From Hydractinia symbiolongicarpus (lineage: Eukaryota; Cnidaria; Hydrozoa; Anthoathecata; Hydractiniidae), in the NCBI RefSeq assembly GCF_029227915.1, contig NC_079879.1:20414501-20478500 (forward strand): DNA of 64,000 nucleotides, read 5' to 3'. Numbering within the stretch: position 1 is the first letter of the stretch; each line of letters begins with the position of its first letter. A model generated the notes under the pieces. It was given only the letters and a program-made list of their open reading frames with translations, was not told the DNA's origin and searched no databases. Of this stretch, positions 21,577-35,800 are shown one piece after another. Made by a program: the position numbers and the translations under genes.

Positions 21577-23824
21577 CAATCCCCAGTTATCCCCAGTTTT
21601 AAATTTAACTGAAGGTGTTGCATGCAAATCATTTAATAACAAGCTTTTCTCTTTTAGGATGGCATAATATCTACCTAGCCACAATACTAATGTTTTTTAA
21701 AACATATTCATGTACGCTTTTGTTATATAACTACACGCCCTAATTTTTTTATGTGGAATTTTCTTTTTTTTCGTTAATATTTCATTCTCAATCTCCCGTT
21801 ACTATGAGTTGTAAAAATAACATAGTATTTATGGTTGCAATATGTATTTTTTGTAATTACACGTTCTCTTTTCTTTCAAATAAATTTGCTTTCCTCCGTG
21901 AGGACGAATCTTGGTTGGCACTTTTTATCCATAAAAATAAGCTTGAGGGGATTTCGTGTCTGGTTAGTAAGGTAGGATTTGCTCTGTTCTATCTGAACAG
22001 GTAACAAAGTACCAACGTTGAGTTGAATTTTTGTAATGCGAAAATTATATGAAACCATTGGAGGAGGTACAAATTAAGTTGATGTCTGATAATTTTTATA
22101 AGGAACTCTTAAAATGCTGCAGTGCGAATGATTTCAGAGTTTTTAAACATCTAGTTTGCTTTTATAAATAAAATTAATCTCAAAAAATTTGCAAGAGACG
22201 TATTACAATTTATTCGTCCAGCATTTTCTCGCTACGTTGATTCAGAATGCGTTTGCGCCCAAAGATATTTTTTGTCATCTAACTGATGTTATTTAAAGGG
22301 GAAGTAACGGGAAAAATAACTTACATATATGTTCTTTTATATAAAAAAATACAAAGTATATTTAATTATGAGTATAAACAAAATTAATCTGAAAAAAATT
22401 GCAATACAGTTTATTCGTCCAGCATTTCCTCACTTCGTTAATTCAGAATGCGTTTGTTTACCTCCCCCGAGGAAATTACGTCACACTAATTTAATAATTT
22501 ACGGAACAGAAAGATCTTATCGATACTGTCATAGCAGAGAACCGTAGTAACACTTTGACCTTACTTAGCTTTTCTGTTAGGCAACAGAGAATTTTTATGT
22601 ATTACGGATATTTTTACTTATTTTAGTGTATGATCTACACCCTAATTTTGTTTCTTTCCTCTGGACTTACGCAAAGTATCAGAAATGTCATCTTGTGCGC
22701 TACATAAATGACCCTGTTATATCTTTTTCTCATATCAGAGCACTAGTTTGCCTGATGATTATCTCTTCCATGAAGGTTTTTGGTACTATAAAAAATGAAT
22801 AGATGAGGTCTAAATTTGTTTAGATTTGTTACGATGCGTTACAAGGGGTGGAAGTGGTAAACAATGGCGAATTTGGGTGTTACGTAATTATTGAATAGTC
22901 CCTAACAAATTAACACGAAAAGTTGATGTTACAATGTTTACTCATTGTTGGCTCTTAAATCGAACGCGTCGAGTTTGATATCAATGTTCTCAAAGAAAAC
23001 TTGATTATGCGAAGTACGTGTTCCTTCAATTAACAGCTAACTAAAGATTTAGTAGCTTTCTCTTATCGGTCTCGCGAGACATTCCCACGAAAATACTTTC
23101 CGTGCACGGCATCAAGGGTTTGGACTTTGCTTGCATTTGGCTAATGGGTTGAACACCCGCGTACCAGAAAACGACTTTTACACTTAAAGCCGAAACCCTC
23201 TTGCTAAAACGTGTCGTTTAGAATTTCAGCAGTGATATTTCTAATATCACTGCGTCGGCTGTTGACAAACCCACACAAACTCACAAATGCACACTGTTGA
23301 TTATCTTCGGAGAGTAATTACGTATTTTATATAAATCGCATCGCGAAAGTACTGTTCATCAAGAGTAAGTCTATAATCTCTCAATGATAATAATGTCAGC
23401 CAAATAAACGATCCATTGTCTAGGTAGAACTTTAAAAACAACAAATCACTTGGGGCAGCTAAATTTGAAATTAGCCTTCCTATTTCATTAAATTGTGTAC
23501 ATGACTGCAGTCTATTTGTCTTCAAAACAGCGAATAGAATTTCTTCTGGTCTGATTTTTACACAATTACAAATATTGGGTCCCGAGTCCTAGCTTTATAA
23601 TATCGGGTCCCGAGTCCCGGTCAGGACATGTGGTTCCCACTGTTCCAACTTCTAAAAAAAGCCCGCGGGAAAAACAAAATTAAAAATAAATTAAAATCGT
23701 CTATACGTGACGTGACTCAGGCAACAGGTGCGGAGATGAAAAAGTTCCTCTTTGGCTTTTTACTTCCTTTTTGCATTCATGGTTTTAAGCCTTCGTGCAG
23801 AAAGGAGGTAAAAGAAAGGCAGAG
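21577..23824. other. Spacer between SYAP1-like gene and ferlin 1
   Basis: The first 280 bp match the unit-B flank at 39790-40030. The rest has no counterpart in unit B. It holds a duplicated ~90-bp segment (22167-22260 and 22377-22456), a hairpin at 23229-23253 and a short repeat of GGGTCCCGAGTCC near 23580-23620. Immediately before the ferlin ATG, CTTCGTGCAG is shared with ferlin 2 and could be a 3' splice site for a 5' UTR exon. No gene is supported. Confidence 0.5.
22167..22456. repeat. Duplicated ~90-bp segment
   Basis: Segments 22167-22260 and 22377-22456 both read AAATTAATCT, then TTTATTCGTCCAGCATTT, then TTCAGAATGCGTTTG. They differ by substitutions and a 9-bp indel. The duplication is direct and about 210 bp apart. 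Confidence 0.7.
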
Positions 23825-26800
23825 ATGGCAACGAGTTTTAAAATTTCTAATATCAAGTGCACAGAATTGCTTAATATTGAAAAAAGGGGTACTATTGATC
23901 CCTTTGTCATTTTTAAGTACCTTGGTATGTTACGTTTTAGCTTTACACTTATTAACATTTTTGTTATTATGCTGCTGTAAGAGCCCTTTTATTAGCAAGC
24001 TGTCTATTTCTAACTTTGCATGGACTTTGCATGGAAAATTAAAGAAGCCATTTACAGTGCACTTAAAACTTTGTCAGTCCTTTTTTCACCGCATAAGACC
24101 AGCTAGAAACAATTTGGGGAAGTTTTCCAAACCTGGGTCCATGAATCCGTTCTGGAATGAACGGTTAATGACGTCACCAATATTTCCGTAACGGTTTGTC
24201 AAAAGTACATGATCCTTTACATTTTCTTGATCATTGTTTTAATATAACAAGAAGGCAATGGGTATAGAAATTTCCAAAAACAATTTTTTTGTGTTTTGGC
24301 GGGTCCTTGCTGATGTCAGCAAAATTTATAAACCCTTATATCTCTGTGGGTGTATGATCCTAAACATTTTTTTGTCAGCTATTTAAGCTCTTCACAATGG
24401 AGGCAACAAGTAAACAAATTAATAAAAAAAGTAATATTTTGTCTCGTGACGGGTTCAAGTCATCAAAATTTGAGTGTTCTCCTTATTGACTAGTAATACA
24501 ATAATGGATGTGTTCATTTTTGAAGTTACCGAAAAAGTTATGTCTTATTTGTTGACTTTTCTAATGTTACAGCAAGTCATATATGCATCTGACTGGCGTC
24601 GATAGCATTTTTAAAATTAACGAAGTCATTGCATTGCACTTTTATGTATAAGGCCTTATATATACTTTTAAAAAAATGAGTGGAACTGCTTTAATAAATA
24701 GATTTATTTTAACAGTTCTCCTGTTAACAGTACACATTCACACTCTCTGGCATTTGAGAAAGTAGTAGAAAAGAGAATATTTTGCAAAAGTTTAAATAAC
24801 AGGTATACAGCAAGGTAAATATACCAACTCTTAAAGTTTTTACCTGTGTACTGACCCAGTTCTATTGTCTTTCAAGTGATTCTAAAAACAATATATTTTT
24901 GTTTGCCTAATAAATATGGTGATGTAAATATGTTCCAGGGGGTGTAAATTGAGACTTCAAAAGGACAATGTTGGTGATTGTTTATAATGCACAAGTTGCT
25001 AGGTACCATTTTTAGCATGCACTAACATTTTAATTACTTGACATGACATGATGTGAAGGAGTGAGATTTTTATATATACCCTCATTTTTTTATAAGCATA
25101 CGTACCCTCCAAAATAAGCACAACTGTAATCATCATTCAGCTTGTCAAAAATTTGTACTGAATACCAACATTTTTAGAGATAAATTTAGAGAAACATTCG
25201 AATTCTCTGCATATAATATGGTTGAAACCAGTATATAGTGTATTTAATTACATACAATAAATCGAAATAATCAAAACTGACATGCCTCTATAAAACATCA
25301 CCTATGCATTGGAATAAGCATGATTACAGGCTCAAAATGAAAAATTCTTAAGCATACTGAACCTAAGTGGAAATTTACCATATGCTCATTAAAAAATAAG
25401 TGTATGATAACACAAATTACTTATTTTACCGATTTTTCTATTTATTTGGCATTAGAACATACAAAAAATTGAACTAATTTTGACTGTTTTGGCTATTTTA
25501 TTATGTAATAAATGTGTCACATGATATTGCAAAAAGTAATATCCAGGGCGTTCTCAATAAAAACTTGAGCAAATTTATACTTTCTGTTTTAATTTCTATT
25601 CAAGACTTTTTCCTTGTTTTTATTGTTTTAGTTTCAAAATCAAACTCTTTAGTTTTAGATAGATCAAATGAAAAAAATTCCAATTATGTGACCAAAAAGG
25701 ATTACATTTTTTGAAAATATGTAATTTATTACCAACTAAGGTTATATAATTTTCAACATCAAGTTGTTTTAAAATGAAAGATAATTCTTATTATTTTTAA
25801 AAGTGATTTATTGTCTTTGCAGGTGTTCAAAAGGAAACTGAAAAGAAGAACAATGAATTAAACCCAATCTTTGGAGAGGTAAATTGTAACAATTTTTAGT
25901 AATGTCACGAAAGCTTAGTCAAGAAACAATAGGAATATGATTTTTTTTATAGGTGTTTGAATTTGATCTTTCTGGTAAAGCTCTTGGACCTGAAGATTTT
26001 CTAGAGGTTACTGTTAAAGATTTCGAGTATTTTGCTCGAAATCGATTAGTTGGTCAAGCAAGTATTTCACTTACTCCGTTGTTAAACTCAGGTACAACAA
26101 GTGCACAATTTAGTGCTGCACTACATGATTCTAATGGACGACCAACAATGGTATGAGTAGTTTTTTGTAGTATTTATTTGCTGCTCACAACACAACGTCT
26201 ACATAAAAAACCTTTGGATATCTTTCATTTACACGAGTTTATAATTTTTTTAATCTTTACTTTTGTGTTTGAGTCATAACAATAAGAATAATATAGCCTT
26301 TTGTTCCCATTGTAACATGATCAGGTAATTTATGACAAAAGCATTTTAATTTATATATTTCTTAATACATAATAAATTATTTTAACAACCGTTTTCCATA
26401 CTCATTAACTTGATTAAAAATAATAATTTTGGTTGCTCCATATCATTCCTGAACAAAAACCAGCTGTCATCATTTTGGAATGAAATATAGTGACATTAAC
26501 TGGTACTGTATTTACATTTTATTCTATAAGACTAATTTTCTACCAGGGTAAAATCACATTTCAAATTGACTACATTGCTCCTGCTGGTACTAAAAGAGCT
26601 GCAGGTGGTGGTGGAGATGACCGACTGAATGCAGAAGGTGTTCTTGAACACGCTAATGATAACGACGATGATGAGGATGCAACTCATATGCCTGATGGCA
26701 CACCTATCGTGCCTGGACCAGAGGGAGACGAAATGCGTAAACAGAGGTATAAAAAATCAAATTTTTTCTGTTGTTGGTTGAGAAAGGCCTTTTAGTGATC

Positions 26801-29800
26801 CTCATACATTTATCAGAGACTCCTGGATCCTCAAATTTTATAATATGAGTTACTGATGTGAAATTTAACTTACACAGACTTAGAATTTGACTATTTTTCT
26901 TGATGACATTCCATCCGTCTTATTTTAAAGTTATTTTTTTCTTTCGGCATGGTACCATTAAGAATCTTTTTGCTCCAAATTTCTAGTTTCTTAATACAAA
27001 TTCCGGTAATGTCACAAATTTTACTACTACCCCTTATACATTGAAAGTTTGAAAAAATAAAACTAGGAGGGGTTTGCTCTTCTTTTTGATTCAAACTGTG
27101 ACTATATGTTGTTACCTTAAAAGTAAGCAGTGCATAATTATATGTAGGAGAAACAAAAAGGGGTTGGTAGTAACTCAATTTTTTGTCAGACTTGCAAGCA
27201 TTGGGTACATAAGAAGTGCAGTAGTATTGGTGGAAGGTTAAGAGTTGACATTCAGTTTGTATGCAAGCGTTGCAAAGGTGAGATTATAGAGAATGAAGTA
27301 TTTCCAGCTTTCATAATGTATACAACAGTGGCTTGTTAGAGATAGTTGAGAACTGCTGTTACTAAGGTGATATGTTCGGCAGTGAAAGGGGTGTTAGAAG
27401 CAGTGAAGCAGGAAGATCTTGACCGTTTAAAAAGGAATGATATGAGAATGGTTTAGGTGGATGTGTAATGCCAGTCTGAGAGACAGAAAGAGTTCAGATG
27501 AGCTAAAAAGCAGGCTAACTATCTGTAGAATTAAAGATGTTATCCAGATAAGAAGATTGAATTGGCTGGGGCTCTTGGAAAGAATGAAGGAGGATAATTG
27601 GGTAAAAAAGTGTAGAGACTTCATAGTTCCTGGAGCAAAACCCAGAGGCAGACCGAGAAAGACTTGGCAGGAGGTTATAAGGACAGACTTAATACAGAGG
27701 ATGTTGAGTTTAGATATAATCAGTCTAGATCAGGTTGGAAGAGGGCCATTAATATACCCCGTCCAACCCATGCTAGCATGGAAAACGGACGTTAAGCCGA
27801 AAATGATGGTGATGATGATGAAATCAGTAATTGTGAAAGTATTTTTACAGTAAAATTTACTGTTTTATTAAATTTAACTCCCTACTTGACCTCAGTTTGT
27901 CAGTCAGGCCTTAAAAACATGGAAAACTTCTAAGTAAAAGTAGATGATAATAAAAATCTTGAAAATAAATGCCTTAAAATACATACCAAATAAATATACC
28001 TTTGTTTACAGTCTTTTTGGAAAGATTGAGTGTGCAATGATGCCATTTTCTTTTTATTCCTTGATTGTAATGCATTTTTTCTGTCTTAAAATACAGCATG
28101 AATTATTGCAACGTACCTTGACCTACAAAACTTGTCAAGTGCCTTGAGACTTAGGAACAGAAAAAGGTTATGTGGCTGTCAACAGTATTTATAAACTTTT
28201 TTTAGGAAACTCATGAAACGTAAACGAAGGCAGCATAACTTAGCAGATAAACTTACAGATTTCCAGGTTTATATTTATTTATAGCAAATGCAAGAACAGT
28301 ATTTACACCTGGAAGAATATTTCTTGAAAATAGGATTTCCCTAGAAACTTTAAAATCATGTTGTGCAATGCATCTTAAAAACCTGAACTCATGGTTTCCT
28401 AAAATTTTCAGTGGAAGTTTAACTTGAACAGACATGTTTTTTGCTTTTTTTTACAACTTACAATTTTGTTTTTATTAGGTTCGTATCAAAATTATTAAAG
28501 GTAGACACCTTCCCGGTGGCAACATTAATCCAACTGTAAGAATTACAGTTGGGGAGGAAGCTAGACAGACACGTGTAAAGCATTCTTCAAACAAACCACA
28601 CTTCAACGAAACATTCTTTTTCAATTTCAACGAAAGACCCAATGATATGTTTGATAAACTGATAAACTTTGAGGTCTTTAATGCCAAAAGTTTAATATCA
28701 GATGCTTTGTTGGGTACATTTCATTGTGATGTTGGTTTTGTTTATGATAGAGATGGTCATGCAATCATCCGAAAGTGGTTGTTAATGACAGCTCCTGAGG
28801 ACAAGGACCCCAAAAAAGCGGAAGATGGACAAGCAAAAGGCTCTGCTTCCCAACCTGGTGGCCCCCCTGCTGGATATCTCAAAATCACAGCATTTATCCT
28901 AGGGCCTGGGGATGAAATTCCTTACAAAGTAAATAATGGTGAAATCAGTGAAGAAGAAGAAGATATTGAATCAAATCTACTTCGACCAGCTGGGGTTACA
29001 TTGAGACCAGCAACATTTCTTGTCAAGATCTACAGGGCAGAAGATCTCCCCCAAATGGATACAGCTACATTCGAAGGTGTCAAAAAGCTATTCAGTTCTG
29101 GTCCTCCGAAAGATCATGTGGATCCTTATGCAAAATTTACATTTGCTGGGCAAAAGGCAAAAACAGACATCAAGTATGGCATCAATCACCCTGAATTTAA
29201 TCAGGAGCTAAGAGTTTCCTTTAAATTTCCTTCCATGTGTGAAAGGCTGAAGTTGCAGTTCTTTGATTGGGATAGAGTTGGAAAGGATGATTGCATTGGT
29301 ACAACATTCATTCCATTGTCAGCAATATCTGGCATGGGTGATGATGGTATGTTTTTCCTGTGTAGCCTAAATCACTGCTTAACATAATAATTTATACTCA
29401 GATTTGAAATGGTTTTTTAATGTCAGTCCACTTGCTTAATGGTCAATTAAAACAAATTTATCTTTCCACTTTTTACTGTAGGATTTTTACCCTCTTTTGG
29501 ACCTTGTTTTGTAAATTTCTATGGATCACTACGAGAGTTTTCAAGCTTGCCAGATGAATATGATGACTTAAATAATGGTCGTGGCGAAGGTGTTGCCTAT
29601 CGTGGTCGAGCATTAGTTAAGATTGATACTAGATTTGGTAATCATGCTAAAAAACCAGTGCACAATATCATGGCGCAGGAGCTTTTAAAGGTGCAAACAT
29701 ACATGCGTCGAAGGAAATACAAACTCTTTGCCAGCTTTCTAAGTGCAAACATGATTGCAGAATCAGATGGACCTGTTGAATTTGAAGTTAGTATTGGTAA

Positions 29801-32800
29801 TTATGGCAACAAGTTGGACAGAACAGTTACGCCTCAATCATCCAGCACACCACCTACAAATCCAGTATTTGATGGAGCCAACTATTATTACTTGCCATGG
29901 AACGAAACGAAACCTTGCTGTGTTGTGGAAAGCCATTGGGAAGATATAGCATTTAGGCTTGAACCGATTAACATGCTGGAGAAATTAATTGATAAGTTGA
30001 TGAAAAATATCGATTCTGTGAATTTGGCCATCAAAACTAAATCTCAACCTGCTGAAAAAGCTGGTCTATTAATTGATTTGTTAGATCAACTGATCTCTGA
30101 CTGCAGGTAAGCATTAAGCCTTTCTTTTTCAATATTTTGCCAATTTTATTTGCTTGTCTGCTTTGTTAATACATTCACATCTGCATCAGTATTTTTTGAG
30201 TGCCAACATGAATTAGAAACAGTAAGCTCTTAGTATAAGGTACCCCTCATGGGGGGGACATCTTTATGTCCTGACGTCTGTTACCCTTTGATTTTGCCTT
30301 AACAAACTCTTACAGATCAGTTCAATAAAAAAACACCTTTAATATACAAAAAATCGTGGAGGAATGCAGTGTAAAGGAGAATACTGTTCCTACATGCGTT
30401 GCAATTTCTACTTGAAACAGAAAAACAAAATTAAATTTTTTATTTCCCCCTTTCTTTCTATTGTCTTCAAAGTTCTGAACGTTTCTAATTTGGATGTTTA
30501 CCTAGCCATAACTCGTGTGGCATATTAGCCTGATAATTTGAAGCCTTTATGAGAACTATTGCTTCGAAATAAAACAATTTCTCTCATTGTTAAAATACCA
30601 TCCAATAAGTCCACCTTTAAAAGAAATAAAAACTAAATTTAATAAAATGGTTAAATTTGTTTTAATTTTACGAACTGTTTTTTAAAATTGCTACAAACTT
30701 TGCTTTTGCTTTTAAATCTAAAATACAGGGGACTTATATTCTCTCGCCATCTTCAAGATTGTTTTTTCCTTTTTTTATAAATACTTTCCATAAAGAGCAA
30801 AATATATAATATTATTAAAACGTCCTGATTTTCCTCTTTTTAAATGTCCAGCTATTGTTCTTTTGACAGCTTTTAAACAAACTGCATGCTTGTCCACCAC
30901 TAGATTTTTGGGTTTACGATGAACTCCGAAGTCCTGGCTGGTGACTCTATGTCTTAAACATGGTACCCTTTGATTTCAGTGTATGTGACCTTCTACGAGA
31001 TAGTTTGCTAGATAACAACATGCATTATAAATGTAAACAAAAATTCGAAAATATTGCTTTTAAGTAGAATTTAATTTTTTTTTTTTATATTCGATGGTAT
31101 TCAAGTAAACTAAGGACAAAATATAAACTTTATGTTACTACACGCAGAACAACCCCTACAATTCCAATTCTTTGGATAAGGTACAAGTAATTTACCAAAA
31201 AAAGATCCACTAAAACAAAACGCAAGTGAAACCCTCTAAAACATAAATATTAACATGTGTGTAATTATATATATATATATCAAATATTAAATATGTGTTG
31301 ATCCCATAAATTAAGTCTATAATTGTGATACATCTCTTACTAAAAGCCTCTGTAAACTGTATGTACAAAGTAGGAACGAAAGGTACCAAGTGGAGCATGC
31401 AGAGTTGGTATGGTTGTGACATATGACATTTAGTGCTAAAAAGCAAATGTAATTAAAAAGAACAGCAAATAAAAATGGCAACTACAGCTTCATGAGCTCG
31501 CAAAAAGGACGCAACGGTATACTTGCATTTACTGATAATGAACAAGCCATTGATTGAATAATAGCAGTTCTGGGATATGAGCTTATAATACTGTCACAAA
31601 ATTTAGGTAATAAAACCATTACCTGAAATTGTTAAAAGATGATTGACCTCTTTTTAGAACACCGTTACCTGCTTTTGATGCCACTTTAAATGGTGTAAAT
31701 GAACTTGACTTGAAGATGCAAGAGATTCGCCAGGTTGAAATGGCTAATCTTGTAGATGAAGCTACCACCCTTCGTGAACAAGCAACTGACATTCATGAAG
31801 CCATGGAGGTTATTGATGGGTATTTAGGACGAGTAAGAGACCTTTGTATTGAGGTAGGTCAGTCTTCTTAATATTATGGGTATATAGTTAGTTGCCTTTA
31901 CACTCTAATGTCATTAATTATTAGTCCTTTTCACTTTAGCCGCAAAACTCTATGCCAGATGTTGTTATTTCGATGATCTCAGGCAGTAAAAGAATTGCAT
32001 GCTTCCGCATACCTGCTAATACAATCTTGTATTCAAAAAATTCTGCAGCAATGGGAATGAATTGTGCAAAATTACAGAATATTATTATGAAGGTAAGCTT
32101 ACGTAAATTAATTTTTAGAAAGAGGTATAGGTGCATTCTTGGTCATACTAAATCATATTTATTCTATTTTTTTTTGCACCTGTACTATTCCTGCCTCTCT
32201 AATAAACCCACCAGTATTTCTAAGGTTAAAAAGATCATCCTGAGAGGCAAATACAACAATTAAACAGTTTAAAGTTTACTAATGGTTCTTGTGTTATTTT
32301 TGTTTAAGTATCCAGGAAAAGAAGAAAATGATGTTGAAGATCATCCTGTAGTCCCTGCCATATTAAGTGGCATCTTTTGGCTTGGATTGGAAGCAGACCA
32401 GGCTGCTTGGACAGATACTGACCAAATGGAAGGAGAGTATTCCGTTTATGCTGAAACATATGAAAATCAAAAAAAATATTTATTTGTTGATTGGACTTCC
32501 AAGGGTTGCCCAAGACCAGCATTCTCTGATGCAGAAGGAGACATAAGATTAAACAAAGAAAGTTTTGTACCACCAAAAGGATGGAAATGGGATGTTCCAC
32601 CAGATGGCGAATGGTTTGTTGATCCAGAATTAAGGTATGTCTTATGTTAAGCTTCTTGCAATGTTTGCTAGTAAATGGCGGCCTCTAGTTATCCTTCATT
32701 AGCTCTTGCATGTTATTATTGAAAGATATAATACAATATTTACTTATTTGCACCATTTTTTTAGTGCTAACTATGATTCTGATGCAGGGCACAGAGATTT

Positions 32801-35800
32801 TGTACAAGATGCTTTTGAAAACGAATCCTGTGTACCCGGTGGTAATTGGGGAACATCTACAATTCCTTATACAAACATTCAAGGAGATCAGATTGATCAT
32901 CGTGATGAAACAAAACTACCAGAAGGATGGGTTTGGGTGGATGATTGGAGGGTTGATGTCAACCGTGCTTGTGACGAAGAAGGTATGTTTTCAGTGCTTA
33001 CTTTATTTCCTGAGAACCCAATCTTTATTTCCATTACTAAGTAATGCAAGTTGACCAAAGAGAATCTTTGAACACTTGTTATTTAATTACAGGTTGGGAG
33101 TATTGTGTTGAAGCAACGTTAGGTGGATGGACTTCTGTGTACAGATCGTATCATTTATGCCGTAGAAGACGTTTTGTTAGAACAAGACGTCTAGAACAAG
33201 ATATGGAGAAGTTACGCAAGAAGGAGAAGGATGATACAAAGTGTGGCGAGGGATGGGAATATGCTCCTGTCTTTGGTATGAAATATCATTTAAAAAAACG
33301 CCATTTTGATATGGTGCGAAGAAGAAGATGGCATCGTAAAATGGTGAATACCGAACCTGGTGCTCCACCAGTGTTCTCCATTCAACACGATAAAGACAAA
33401 CCACCAGTTCAATATATGCCCCGAATATTCCTGGCCTATGATAGTAAGATAACATAGAAAATTTTGCTGTTATTTTTAAGCTTTGCTCTATTTTTCATGA
33501 AAAAATGATTCATTTAATTATTAATTTATAGATCCACATAAATGGCAATTGCGATCATATCTCTACCAAGCTCGAGATATCCTTGGTTTGGATTCAGAAG
33601 GTGTTTCAGATGCCTTTGCCAAAGTTTGCTTTCAGAATGTCAGTAAAAATACAAGAGTTGTGAAGGAAACACTTTGCCCTGATTGGGATCAGACATTGTT
33701 GTTTGAGGATATGTCTTTGTTTGGGTCACCAAAAGTCATTGCTGAGAACCCTCCATATGTGACCATAGAATTATTTGACAAAGATCGAGTGGTATACATC
33801 TTTTAATTCCTTTTATTTTGTTAAAAAAATATCATTCATTTTTTAAGATATTGGGTTAGTTTTTTTAGGGTAAAGATGAATATCTTGGTCGTTGCTTTGT
33901 CCAACCTATGGTGCGGTTAAATGGATCAAACCCTCCAGCAGCACGTTTAATGTGGTACAACGTCATGAGAGGTGAACGACAGTGTGGCGAGCTTTTAGCT
34001 GCATTTGAGTTGTTTTTAGTAAGTCATATTTGTGTTAAAATGCAAACATGCAATGTGATAGCGGCTTCCTATAGAACGCATTTTCTCTCTTTCTTCAAGT
34101 ACATTGTATTTATTTTTCGGTTACTTTCTTTTCAAAAATTGGCAACCCTTGTTGACCATATTTTATTCTAAACATTGTTTAAATGTTAACAACGTATGTA
34201 TATAAATCTTTAATTTATTGTTAATATTTTTTTGAATTTGTATTTAGGATGAGGGTGCAGATTTACCATTCCCTCCTCCAATGAAAGAGAATCGATATGT
34301 AGTACCTAATGGAATCCGCCCCCTGATGGTGCGAACAGGCGTTGAGGTTAGGAATAGCTCTGCACATACCAATATGTGAAATTTTCAAGAAGAAATTATT
34401 TTTTTATTAATTTTTTTCAGATTTTATGTTGGGGAGTAAGAAATATGAAGAAGTATCAACTGGCGAATTGCACTTCTCCGTCAGCTACTTTCGAAATCGG
34501 TGGACAAGTTATCAAATCGGACACAATCAAAAATACAAGGAAAAATCCTAACTTTGTAAAGAATGTCTTCTTTATTGACATGGTAAGGTTTTTTGTTAAA
34601 ACTACAAATTAAAATTTTGTTGAAAATTGATTTTATAACAAACGTTTACTTTGTTTCCGTAGTATCTACCTAAAGATCCTTTATACATGCCTCCTGTGAA
34701 CATTAAAATTCGTGATCATCGTACTTTTGGACGTAAGCCAGTGGTTGGAAGACATATTTTAAAATCATTAGATTTCAATCTTCCACCAAAAGCTGATCCA
34801 CCAGCAGAATCGCTAGGTATGTGTGTAGCCGGATTTCTATTTCCCCCAAAAAAATTTAAAAGCTGTAAAATTACCCTTTCTAGAACCTGGTTTTATTGAT
34901 TGGGAGTTTTCATTGTGAGATTTGTTTAAAAAATAAGAACGAGTTATGAAGTCGAAATTCTACTTCTGACTGTTCATGAAAGTTGATTAATAGTAGCTAC
35001 TCAAAAAGATTTAGTAAGCTGTTATTATTTTAGTTGATCCTATTAGGAAAAAACTTAAAAGAGACGTTACGTTGGACATAGAAGAGAAACAAAAGAAAAA
35101 GGTGGTGACCAACGTACCTTTTTTTCCTCTAATCAAAACTTTTTGTAGAGTTAACATTCGAATTGATACTTTTAGGAAATTGTAGAGGAACAACTTGATT
35201 GGTGGTCAAAGTATTTTGCATCGACTGGTGAAACAGCCAAATGTGGAGACTTTTTTAAAAAAGGACATCTACCTATACAGGTAAATGTCTTTACATCCTA
35301 AAACTCTCCTCCACTGACGTAGCTTATGAACGTTTGTATTGATGTTACAGATCTACCGAAAAGAATTGGAAGAAGTTAAAGAATTCGGAGAATTCGAAGA
35401 CTTCGTTAAGTCGTTTCCATTAGAACGAGGAAAAGAAGATGATGAAGAAAATGATAGTGTGGTTGGAGAGTTTAAGGTTACACTGTCATAGCATTTTGTT
35501 TTTTCTTTGCTTAGGAAGGCCTTTCTATATCTATACCTGCAATTTTCAGGGCCTCTTCAAAATCTACCCCTTACCTCCTGACCCTAATGAGAAAATCAAG
35601 AACAAGTATTTCTCGAAAGTAAAAGACAGCAAGCCAGTTCCATGCACTGTTCGAGTTTACATTATTCGAGGCATTGAATTGCAACCCAAAGACCCTAATG
35701 GAAAAGCAGACCCGTTCATTGAGGTGGAGTTAGGCGACAAAAAGATATCCGATAAGGATAATTACATCCCTAATGAAATCAATCCATACTTTGGTGCATA

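Noticed and set aside
20761-21600. TGTTCTG element as a solo LTR (TG...CA ends, 4-bp duplication)
   Set aside because: Ends do fit TG...CA, but inverted similarity extends about 24 bp and the subterminal repeats are inverted, which suits a DNA transposon better than an LTR.
23628-24191. 187-codon frame overlapping ferlin 1 exon 1
   Set aside because: It overlaps the true first coding exon in another frame and continues into intron 1. No homology and no counterpart at ferlin 2.
27461-27853. 130-codon frame in ferlin 1 intron 4 as a host gene
   Set aside because: The protein is the C-terminal region of a LINE, and the upstream zinc knuckle is in a broken frame, so it is a retroelement remnant.
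35190-35480. Ferlin 2 or ferlin 1 as a processed or dead copy
   Set aside because: Both keep all introns and phases, and neither has a stop or frameshift in any exon.
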